Below, one piece after another: positions 1 to 4,657 of a DNA stretch of 5,072 bases. Every line of letters begins with the position of its first letter. Position 1 is the first letter of the stretch. The position numbers were made by a program, and so were the translations under genes. The notes below the pieces were generated by a model. The model ran no database searches, had not been told where the DNA came from, and was given only the letters and a program-made list of their open reading frames with translations. Source of the stretch: DASQVO01 sp035640715 (GTDB taxonomy: Bacteria > Actinomycetota > Actinomycetes > Streptosporangiales > Streptosporangiaceae); contig DASQVO010000231.1 of assembly GCA_035640715.1 (NCBI GenBank), forward strand, positions 1-5,072. The letters run 5' to 3'.

Positions 1-293
1 GAGCCGTATGGGGTGCCGTGCTGGAACCAGTCAGACAGCTGCTTGACGATCCCGCTGGGCTGGCCCCAGAAGAACGCGGGGACGATCTTCATGCCCGTGA
101 ACAGCTGCCAGCCCCCGATCACGATCACGGCCGTCGCGGCCCGGGCCGCCCAGAGCAGAATCCGGCGGCGGCGGGCCCGCCCGCGGACGCCGGCGGTGAC
201 CGCGGCCTCGTCCGCCGCGGCTTGCGAGCCGATCTCCTTGCCGTGCCGGGTGGGCGTGCCGCCGGGCGTGCGATTCAGCGAGAAAGCGCTCAT
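1..293 (-). CDS. ABC transporter permease, nitrate/sulfonate/taurine type (N-terminal part, cut by window edge)
   Basis: Only the first 97 or so residues are present; the gene continues past base 1. The start is ATG at 293-291, preceded by a GGGAGA ribosome site six bases upstream. The product opens with a basic, Arg-rich cytoplasmic head (RGRARRRR at about residues 47-54), then a first membrane helix at about 55-77 ending in GGWQLFTG. Next comes a stretch with the pattern PAFFWGQPSGIVKQLSDW. A GW(E/Q)L motif followed by a 'FF..PS.I...L..W' segment is the usual beginning of SsuC/TauC/NrtB-type permeases (BPD_transp_1 family); the catalytic-loop EAA motif would lie outside the window. It follows the ATPase gene on the same strand and should form the membrane channel of the same importer. 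The substrate (sulfonate, nitrate, taurine, pyrimidine precursor or similar) cannot be told from this piece. Confidence 0.85.
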   Translation of the reverse strand, partial: MSAFSLNRTPGGTPTRHGKEIGSQAAADEAAVTAGVRGRARRRRILLWAARAATAVIVIGGWQLFTGMKIVPAFFWGQPSGIVKQLSDWFQHGTPYG

Positions 294-299
294 GTCGTG

Positions 300-305
300 T
301 CTCCC
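300..305 (-). promoter_or_regulatory. Ribosome binding site of the permease gene
   Basis: Read on the minus strand this is GGGAGA, six bases before the ATG at 293. It supports that start and separate translation of the permease, rather than coupling to the ATPase gene that stops about 100 bases earlier. Confidence 0.55.
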
Positions 306-317
306 GCTCGCTTCCGG

Positions 318-333
318 GGCGCCTGGAGGCGCC
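318..333 (-). other. Small hairpin in the ATPase-permease gap
   Basis: A perfect GGCGCC-TGGA-GGCGCC inverted repeat (6-bp stem, 4-base loop) sits in the 103-base gap (294-396) between the ATPase stop and the permease start. A nine-base direct repeat, TCGTGTCTC, flanks it at 295-303 and 349-357. There is no run of T after the stem, so it does not look like a full terminator. It could damp or protect the permease part of a shared mRNA. Such short GC stems are common by chance in DNA this rich in G+C. Confidence 0.3.
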
Positions 334-396
334 GCCTTCCCTCGTCGCTCGTGTCTCGCTCCTCAGTCCAGGCGACGCCGCGCCCCTCCAGCTCAC

Positions 397-1296
397 TCAT
401 GACTTTCCTCCCTCAGCAGCCGCGGCCGACGCGGTGCGGGAGTACGCGCGCTGGACTTCCTCGCGCAGCGACTCCCAGATCTGGTGGTGCAGTTCGAGGA
501 AACGGGGCTGGAACCGTATTTCCTGCACCGCGCCCCGCGGCCGGGGCAGGTCGATGTCATAGACCGCCTTAACGGTCCCCGGCCCGGCCGTCATCACCAC
601 CACCTGGTCGGCGAGGGCGATCGCTTCCTCCAGGTCGTGGGTGACGAAGATGACGCTCGGCTTGGTCTGCTCCCACAGGCCGAGCAGCTCGTTGGACATG
701 ATCGCCTTGGTCTGCACGTCCAGCGCGCCGAACGGCTCGTCCATCAGCAGGATCGACGGCTCGTTGATCAGCGCCGCCGCGAGGCTGACCCGCTTACGCA
801 TCCCGCCCGAGAGCTGATGCGGGTGATGGTCCTCGAAGCCGGCCAGGCCGACCCTGCGCAGCCAGTCGCGTGCCCGGGTCTGCGCCTCCTTCTTCGGGAC
901 ACCGCGGAATACCGGTCCCAGCGCCACGTTGGCGAGCACGGTCTTCCACGGCAGCAGCGCGTCGGTCTGGAACATGAAGCTCGTCCCGGCGGCAATTCCG
1001 TTCACGGCCTGCCCGCCGACGCGCACTGCGCCCGCACTCGGCTGCTCCAGGCCGGCGACCATCGTCAGCGTGGTGGACTTGCCGCACCCGGTCGGCCCGA
1101 CCACGGCGCAGAACCGCCCCGGGCCGATGGTCAGATCGACATCCCGCAGTGCGGTGAACATCGATCCGGATGGGGTGACGAACCGCTTCGTCATCCCGGT
1201 CAGCTCAATCTGTGCCGCGGCCGCGGCGGCGTCAGTACTCCCGCGTGCGCCATGACCGGCACGCGAGCGCCTGGAAAACGTACTTGCCACCGTCAT
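397..1296 (-). CDS. ABC transporter ATP-binding protein, nitrate/sulfonate/taurine type (SsuB/TauB/NrtD-like)
   Basis: This is the ATPase that powers a small-anion/organic-solute importer from the cytoplasmic face. All motifs are intact in the 299-residue product: Walker A GPTGCGKST (about 67-75), Q-loop FMFQTDALLPW (Q at about 110), ABC signature LSGGM (about 162-166), Walker B ILLMDE (about 182-187) followed by PFGALD, and the switch histidine in FVTHD (about 220). The 'FQ.DALLPW' Q-loop and 'SGGMRKR' are characteristic of the NitT/TauT class. An Ala-rich head of about 25 residues precedes the domain, and about 20 residues at the C-terminus look disordered. I prefer the ATG at 1296, which has GAGGAAAGG just before it. 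A GTG at 1311 in the same frame would add five residues and has only a weak GAAGAG site. The permease follows 103 bases later on the same strand. The exact substrate cannot be assigned because no binding protein is visible. Confidence 0.93.
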   Translation of the reverse strand: MTVASTFSRRSRAGHGARGSTDAAAAAAQIELTGMTKRFVTPSGSMFTALRDVDLTIGPGRFCAVVGPTGCGKSTTLTMVAGLEQPSAGAVRVGGQAVNGIAAGTSFMFQTDALLPWKTVLANVALGPVFRGVPKKEAQTRARDWLRRVGLAGFEDHHPHQLSGGMRKRVSLAAALINEPSILLMDEPFGALDVQTKAIMSNELLGLWEQTKPSVIFVTHDLEEAIALADQVVVMTAGPGTVKAVYDIDLPRPRGAVQEIRFQPRFLELHHQIWESLREEVQRAYSRTASAAAAEGGKS

Positions 1297-1557
1297 CCTT
1301 TCCTCGGTCACTTAACTCTTCGATCCACATCAGCTCGTGAACTCGTGAATGAGTCACCAAGGTAAAATCGGACTATGCGGACGGCAAGGCTTGTGCTGGT
1401 TGCGCGATTAAGCCGCGTTTCTGGATGTTTTGCGCGTTATGCTCACGCTGAATCCGCGTTTCAGGTCCGCGTAACCGGCGGCCGACAGGTGCCCCCGTAC
1501 GGGCACGCCGGCGACCGCACTGGGCCGGCGGGGCGCTACCGTGAGGTCGTCAGCGGA
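1297..1557. other. Divergent intergenic region with direct repeats
   Basis: About 260 bases separate the minus-strand ABC genes from the plus-strand lipoprotein gene. The stretch is visibly richer in A+T than its flanks, as expected of a promoter region. It holds tandem CTCGTGA at 1334-1340 and 1342-1348, read as TTCACGAG direct repeats towards the ABC genes. Two copies of TTGCGCG lie at 1400-1406 and 1430-1436, and two of CCGCGTTTC at 1413-1421 and 1454-1462. An inverted repeat GTGCCC/GGGCAC sits at 1489-1506. An open frame begins with ATG at 1375 and runs in phase into the lipoprotein, but its first 61 codons would place the signal peptide in mid-protein, so I read them as leader. I see no separate gene here. 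Confidence 0.5.
1363..1368 (+). promoter_or_regulatory. Candidate -10 box TAAAAT reading towards the lipoprotein gene
   Basis: TAAAAT is close to the TATAAT consensus and stands out in this GC-rich DNA. No convincing -35 box lies 16-18 bases upstream; the best there, around 1339-1344, is a poor match. Transcription would begin near 1375, exactly at an ATG, leaving a leader of about 183 bases before the chosen lipoprotein start. A rival -10, TACCGT at 1537-1542, would give a leader of under 15 bases. Neither is proven. Confidence 0.35.
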
Positions 1558-2103
1558 ATGAACGGCATGGCAAAGGCAAGGACGATGTTGGCATCAGGCC
1601 CCGGATCCACGCGGGGACGATCGCTGCCCCGGCGGGCAGCGGCGGCGCTGGCGGCCGCATGCGCGGCCGTGGCCGCGATCCTGGCGCTTTCGGGCTGCGG
1701 CGCACGGGCTTCCACGACGATCTCCATCGCGAGCGCTTACATACCGCAGCCGACGACACCCGGAACGACCGTCGCCTATCTCGATATCCGGAACAACGGC
1801 ACCACCGCCGACCGCCTGGTGTCGGCCAGCACGAGCGTGGGCGGCCATGTCGGCTTCCTCGCCCCGGACGGCATGCGGGACGGTACGATGCTGATGAAGG
1901 TGGTACCGGATATCGCCATTCCCGGCAACCAGATGGTACGGCTGAACCCCAACAGCTTCCGTCTGCGCATCACCGGCGCGGGCCCGATGCATGGCGGCAA
2001 GGACGTCATCCTGAAGCTGACGTTCGCCCACGCGGGCTCGGTCAACATCGTCGCGCTCGTCACCGATCCAGAATCCGGCGGCGGCAGCTACTTCCTCAAC
2101 TGA
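1558..2103 (+). CDS. PCu(A)C-like (DUF461) copper-chaperone-family lipoprotein lacking the HxM ligands
   Basis: The 181-residue product is a predicted exported lipoprotein. A basic n-region (RSLPRR, about 21-26) precedes an Ala-rich hydrophobic core and the lipobox LSGC, with the acylated Cys at about 47. The mature part has the PCu(A)C layout: 'AYIPQP..PGTTVAYLDIRNNG', then GGHVGF, GTMLMKV, 'IAIPGNQMVRLNP', a short strand, and 'LKLTFAHAGSVNIVALV' at the end. Family members carry Cu(I) outside the membrane to cytochrome oxidase CuA or related targets, using an H-M...HxM cluster. Here a His (about 97) and Mets (106, 111, 113) remain, but the HxM pair is replaced by Arg-Leu-Arg (about 135-137); M144-H145 lie just after it. 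Copper binding is therefore uncertain. I start at ATG 1558, with GTGAGG 11 bases upstream; ATG 1567 or 1585 (AAAGG upstream) would also keep the signal peptide. No oxidase or Sco gene is nearby. Confidence 0.8.
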   Translation: MNGMAKARTMLASGPGSTRGRSLPRRAAAALAAACAAVAAILALSGCGARASTTISIASAYIPQPTTPGTTVAYLDIRNNGTTADRLVSASTSVGGHVGFLAPDGMRDGTMLMKVVPDIAIPGNQMVRLNPNSFRLRITGAGPMHGGKDVILKLTFAHAGSVNIVALVTDPESGGGSYFLN

Positions 2104-2122
2104 CGGCCCCGGCGACTGCCTC

Positions 2123-2139
2123 AGCCGACCGCCTCGGCT
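2123..2139 (+). terminator. Possible weak terminator hairpin after the lipoprotein gene
   Basis: AGCCGA-CCGCC-TCGGCT forms a perfect 6-bp stem with a 5-base loop, starting 19 bases after the TGA. No T-run follows, so termination at this site is uncertain, although U-poor terminators are frequent in actinobacteria. Confidence 0.3.
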
Positions 2140-2226
2140 ATCACTCCGGCAGCCCTCCCCCTGGCCCGCACGACAGCACGCGCCCAGACAGAAGCTCGTG
2201 CCAGCGGATGGCGCGGCGAGATTAGC

Positions 2227-2255
2227 TTGCCGCCCACCTGTTCGCGATATATCGT
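2227..2255 (+). promoter_or_regulatory. Candidate promoter overlapped by the palindrome CGATATATCG
   Basis: TTGCCG at 2227-2232 and TATCGT at 2250-2255 are 17 bases apart and resemble a housekeeping promoter. The -10 lies inside a perfect 10-base palindrome, CGATATATCG (2245-2254), followed directly by GTGCAC (2254-2259). An A/T core flanked by CG is a typical operator shape for a dimeric repressor, and its position over the -10 would block RNA polymerase. The binding protein is unknown and no regulator gene lies in the window. The DUF1707 gene starts about 40 bases downstream. Confidence 0.4.
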
Positions 2256-2296
2256 GCACTTACTTGGTCCGCTCCGCTCTGGGGTACGGAGGCACG

Positions 2297-2806
2297 ATGG
2301 CTACGGGATTCAACGTTCGTGTGGGGGACGCCGACCGGGACGCCGTCGCCACGCAACTGCGTGAGCATTACGCCGACGGCCGGCTGACGCTGGATGAGCT
2401 CAATGAACGGCTGGATCAAGCCTTCGCGGCCCGCACCCGGGCGGACCTGAACGCGGTCACCAGGGACCTGCCGCCCCACATAGGCTGGCCTACCGCCTCT
2501 CCGCCGGGTCCCGCCGGGTGGCACGCGGACTGGAACAGTCAGTCGCGCCAGGGTGGCCCGGGGGACGGCTCCGGGAACGCCGGGCCGCGGCGGAGCGGAC
2601 TGCTCGCTACCGCCGCGCTCCTGCTCTCCGTGCTGATAGCGGTAGGGGGCTTCCTGGCCCTCGCCGGCCTCTTCGCGTTCGGGTTCCCCGGCGGGCGCCC
2701 GCTGGGGATCGTCTTCTTTTTTGCTGCGCTCGCCATGATCCGGAGGATGTTTGGACGCCGCCGGCGGTACGTACGGGGTTACGGCCGCTGCGGCAGGCGC
2801 TGGTAA
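2297..2806 (+). CDS. DUF1707 domain membrane protein with two predicted helices
   Basis: The 169-residue product has an N-terminal DUF1707 domain at about residues 6-61, with the pattern 'R.GDADRD....QLREHYADGRLTLDEL.ERLD.A..ARTR.DL....DLPPH'. This short helical domain is common in actinobacterial membrane proteins and its function is not established. A Gly/Pro/Ser-rich linker of about 40 residues follows, then a helix at about 101-129 and a second at about 135-148. A very basic tail (GRRRRYVRGYGRCGRRW) ends the protein and by the positive-inside rule should lie in the cytoplasm, making a hairpin with both ends inside. The start is ATG 2297 with GGAGG four bases upstream; an in-frame GTG at 2198 lacks such a site. 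It resembles the next plus-strand gene closely over the DUF1707 part but not beyond. A role in envelope sensing or a membrane complex would be a guess. Confidence 0.85.
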   Translation: MATGFNVRVGDADRDAVATQLREHYADGRLTLDELNERLDQAFAARTRADLNAVTRDLPPHIGWPTASPPGPAGWHADWNSQSRQGGPGDGSGNAGPRRSGLLATAALLLSVLIAVGGFLALAGLFAFGFPGGRPLGIVFFFAALAMIRRMFGRRRRYVRGYGRCGRRW

Positions 2807-2824
2807 CTGCCGGCGCTGCATGCG

Positions 2825-2843
2825 GCCGGCCCACGCGGCCGGC
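2825..2843 (+). terminator. GC-rich hairpin after the first DUF1707 gene
   Basis: GCCGGCC-CACGC-GGCCGGC gives a perfect 7-bp all-GC stem with a 5-base loop, 19 bases after the stop codon. It is the best terminator candidate for this gene, but no T-run follows. It may also act as an mRNA 3' stabiliser. Confidence 0.4.
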
Positions 2844-2877
2844 GGAGGAAAGGCGGCCCGTCGGCGGAGGAAAGGCG
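2840..2877 (+). repeat. Short tandem direct repeat CGGCGGAGGAAAGGCG (two copies, partial third)
   Basis: The 16-base unit occurs at 2840-2855 and again at 2862-2877 (22-base period). A truncated copy, CGGCGGAGG, follows at 2881-2889. Each full unit contains GGAGGAAAGG, which looks like a ribosome site but has no start codon at a useful distance. It lies in the 235-base gap between the two DUF1707 genes, beginning inside the right arm of the hairpin. It is probably a local slippage duplication; a protein-binding array is possible. The rest of the gap, to 3041, shows no gene. Confidence 0.6.
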
Positions 2878-3041
2878 CCCCGGCGGAGGCGGGGCCGAGC
2901 CGCCGTCTGCACGGAGCCACACTGGCCACTTCCGCACATCCTGAGTCTTCCGTCTGCACATTACCTCTTGGAGACAACTGTCGTGCGAGCGGACTTATGG
3001 TGGAAGGAAGGCAATCCAGTCTGGCGAGCATAGGAAGCCCC

Positions 3042-3374
3042 GTGACTATGCGAAACGACGTCCGCGCATCAGACGCGGAACGCGACTCGGCAGCGGCTCA
3101 GCTGCGCGAACACTTTGTCCAGGGCCGGCTGACCCTGGACGAGCTGAAGGGGCGGCTTGATACAGCTCTGACCGCGAAAACGCGGAGACAGCTCGACACC
3201 GTGCTGGCCGATCTTCCGCCACATGCGCAGCGATCCAGAGTGCCGCAACCGGTGCAGCCGGCCTTCCCGGGCCGTTATGCGGCGCTTGCCGTCCTGATCA
3301 TCGTGATGGCCGTATGGCTCTTGGCCGCCGCGTGGTTCTCTCAGCACGGCTATGGCGGATACGGCCCGCGCTGA
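3042..3374 (+). CDS. DUF1707 domain protein with one C-terminal membrane helix
   Basis: The 110-residue product has a DUF1707 domain at about residues 7-61 ('VRASDAERD...AQLREHF..GRLTLDELKGRLDTAL..KTR..LD....DLPPH'). A short Pro/Arg linker follows, then one hydrophobic helix at about 80-99 (ALAVLIIVMAVWLLAAAWF) and a small Gly/Tyr-rich tail. I chose GTG 3042 because AGGAAG lies four bases before it, the same spacing as in the neighbouring paralogue, and because this start aligns the two proteins residue for residue from the first codon to LPPH with no gap. ATG 3048 would shorten it by two residues. By hand count 34 of 55 residues match the first DUF1707 protein across the domain, while linker and membrane parts do not match. 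Function is unknown. It ends 110 bases before the convergent amidotransferase gene. Confidence 0.82.
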   Translation: MTMRNDVRASDAERDSAAAQLREHFVQGRLTLDELKGRLDTALTAKTRRQLDTVLADLPPHAQRSRVPQPVQPAFPGRYAALAVLIIVMAVWLLAAAWFSQHGYGGYGPR

Positions 3375-3440
3375 CAGGCCGCCGCGGCCCGGACTCATTC
3401 AGGCAGGACGGCAAGCCGCGACGGGCACGCGGGGGCCTGT
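3374..3440. terminator. Possible bidirectional terminator region between convergent genes
   Basis: ACAGGCC (3374-3380, starting at the last base of the stop codon) and GGCCTGT (3434-3440) are perfect inverted repeats 53 bases apart. A GCCGCGGC palindrome lies at 3380-3387. Convergent genes end on either side (3374 plus strand, 3485 minus strand), so a shared stop for transcription is expected here. The distance between the arms and lack of a T-run make this weak. No gene is visible in 3375-3484. Confidence 0.3.
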
Positions 3441-3484
3441 GCTGACGCGAGACGGCGGTTGACGCGGGCCGCCCCGGCGTGGGT

Positions 3485-4375
3485 CTAGGCGGGCGAGGAG
3501 CGCGGTGGAGCCTGCGGGTGCTGGGAGGCCGCGGTGGCCGGGTCGAGGTCGGACCGCTGGAGAAGATGGTGGGGAACCGCCGGGAACGGCGTGCTGCTGA
3601 CGATCTCGAGGTTCTGGCTGACGTGCAGCAGCTCTCCCGGATCGAGCAGCCGCCAGGCAGGATCGCCGTCCATCCGCTCGCTGGCGATGATCACGGACGG
3701 GCGGTCCGCGAGATGCGGCGACGTGGCGCGGATCCGGGTGCTCGCCGCCTCCAGGGCGGTGCTGGTGCCGGTGCCCCCAGCCGGGCGGTGGAGCACGTAA
3801 AGCTCATGGGTCGCGGGATAGCGCAGGGCCCACAGTTCGGTCGCCGTGGCCAGGACCAGGTTGACGGCGTAAACGGGAAGCTGATCGCTGATCCAGCCGA
3901 TCGCCGCGGTGATGCCCCTCGCCAGGTCACCGCCGTGCCGCCTGGTCTCGGCGGTGATCAGCGCGAAGACCCGCTCACTATCGGTTTCGCCGCGCACGAG
4001 GTCAGCCGCGTCCAGTTCCGAAAGCCGCCGGTCGAGGTCGGCAAGACCCTGCACCACGCCGTTGTGCGCGAACAGGCGGCCGTCTTCCAGGAACGGGTGA
4101 GTGTTCGCCACGGTGTGCTCGCCAGTACTGGCATAGCGGACATGGGCCACGAATGTCGTGCCGCGCAGGCGGCGGGCCATGGCGGCGAACTCGGTGTCCT
4201 GCCAGGCCGCGATCGGCTGCTTGGAAACGGTTGGCTTGCCGTCCGCGCCGAAGACCCCGATCCCGGCGCCGTCAGGATTGTGGCGACTCTGCGCGGACAA
4301 GCTGTCCGGTGCGTCGATGAGCCAGAATTCCGCGTCCACCGCGGCACCAGCGTGCAGACCGAACAACCGGCACAT
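3485..4375 (-). CDS. Class II glutamine amidotransferase, stand-alone YafJ/EgtC-like
   Basis: The 296-residue product is an N-terminal-nucleophile (Ntn) glutaminase-fold enzyme. Removing Met1 exposes Cys2 (MCRLFG), the nucleophile that attacks glutamine or another gamma-glutamyl amide. Other family landmarks are intact: HNPDG at 32-36, VAHVRYAS at 76-83 (substrate-binding Arg80), NTHPF at 91-95, FAHNG at 102-106 (oxyanion-hole Asn/Gly), and GETDSE at 129-134. The C-terminal 'SERMD.DPAWRLLDPGELLHVS' at about 232-253 is typical of the YafJ branch. A Pro/Ser-rich tail of about 20 residues ends it. There is no synthase domain, so it either works alone on a gamma-glutamyl compound or partners with an unlinked protein. 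EgtC of ergothioneine synthesis is a relative, but no egtA, egtB or egtD is nearby, so that name is not justified. The ATG at 4375 is fixed by the Cys2 requirement and by an excellent ribosome site. Confidence 0.92.
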   Translation of the reverse strand: MCRLFGLHAGAAVDAEFWLIDAPDSLSAQSRHNPDGAGIGVFGADGKPTVSKQPIAAWQDTEFAAMARRLRGTTFVAHVRYASTGEHTVANTHPFLEDGRLFAHNGVVQGLADLDRRLSELDAADLVRGETDSERVFALITAETRRHGGDLARGITAAIGWISDQLPVYAVNLVLATATELWALRYPATHELYVLHRPAGGTGTSTALEAASTRIRATSPHLADRPSVIIASERMDGDPAWRLLDPGELLHVSQNLEIVSSTPFPAVPHHLLQRSDLDPATAASQHPQAPPRSSPA

Positions 4376-4379
4376 CCGT

Positions 4380-4390
4380 GATCACCTCCT
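4380..4390 (-). promoter_or_regulatory. Near-ideal Shine-Dalgarno of the amidotransferase gene
   Basis: On the minus strand this reads AGGAGGTGATC, eleven bases perfectly complementary to the conserved 3' end of bacterial 16S rRNA, with the AGGAGG core nine bases before the ATG. Part of it lies in the 8-base palindrome GTGATCAC (4378-4385). Strong translation is expected unless the site is masked by upstream RNA structure. Confidence 0.85.
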
Positions 4391-4454
4391 GCCATGCCGT
4401 ACGAGGCTAGCTTCGGCCTTTCATGCCGGTGGCGGTTACACGGGTCTGAGATGC

Positions 4455-4645
4455 GGAGACGTGCCTTGCCTGTAAGGGAAGACCGAACTGTTGACGGGTC
4501 CGGTGATCCCTAACAGGAAGGCACTCCTGGAGTGAAGCGTAGCGGTCTCCCAGGAGGAGGCCCAGCCACGTGCCGGCTGCGCAGCACATCCCCGGTAAGA
4601 CCGGCTGGCCTCATGGGTCGCGGCGGCGGACACGGGCTGGTCTCC
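4455..4645. other. Cluster of abutting stem-loops, candidate structured RNA
   Basis: No convincing gene lies here, but inverted repeats follow one another almost without gaps. Stem 1 (4461-4524): GTGCCTT/AAGGCAC, CCTGT/ACAGG, AGGGA/TCCCT and ACCG/CGGT, interrupted by one bulged base, one A-A mismatch and one small internal loop; 21 pairs in 64 bases. Stem 2: TCCTGG (4525-4530) with CCAGGA (4550-4555). Stem 3: GAGGC-c-CAGCC (4557-4567) with GGCTGGCCTC (4603-4612), ten pairs and one bulge. GGAGAC (4455-4460) and GTCTCC (4640-4645) could close the set as a junction. CCGGT-AAG-ACCGG (4592-4604) competes with stem 3. The strand is not known: read on the minus strand it would lie in the leader of the amidotransferase gene. 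Other readings are a riboswitch-like leader, a small RNA, or a relic of a mobile element. I match it to no known family. Confidence 0.4.
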
Positions 4646-4657
4646 TCGGCCGTCCGA

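Noticed and set aside
1..14. The opening bases GAGCCGTATG resemble the start of group II intron domain V.
   Set aside because: The bases are in-frame codons of the permease, and the rest of the domain V pattern does not follow.
484..1365. A 293-codon open frame on the plus strand.
   Set aside because: It lies antisense to the ABC ATPase, whose motifs are all intact on the minus strand. Its product is His/Arg/Gly-rich with no domain and it has no ribosome site; such antisense frames are normal in high-GC DNA.
1594..2259. A 221-codon minus-strand frame opposite the lipoprotein gene.
   Set aside because: Low-complexity Arg/Gly/Ala composition and no domain, while the plus strand has a signal peptide, lipobox and PCu(A)C pattern.
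2222..3031. A 269-codon minus-strand frame opposite the first DUF1707 gene.
   Set aside because: Pro/Arg/Gly-rich with no recognisable domain; the plus-strand DUF1707 protein with GGAGG site explains the region.
2751..3041. An N-terminal extension of about 97 codons on the second DUF1707 protein.
   Set aside because: It is Arg/Gly/Ala-rich, includes the tandem repeat and overlaps the first DUF1707 gene out of frame; the GTG at 3042 has a ribosome site and aligns exactly with the paralogue.
3485..4375. Naming the amidotransferase egtC.
   Set aside because: The MCRLFG start and C-terminal pattern fit the YafJ branch at least as well, and no ergothioneine genes are nearby.
3479..4381. A 300-codon open frame on the plus strand.
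   Set aside because: It is the antisense shadow of the amidotransferase gene; the minus-strand product has every catalytic motif and a near-ideal ribosome site.
4436..4633. Short minus-strand frames over the stem-loop cluster.
   Set aside because: No ribosome sites, no domains, and the strong inverted repeats are better explained as structure than as coding sequence.
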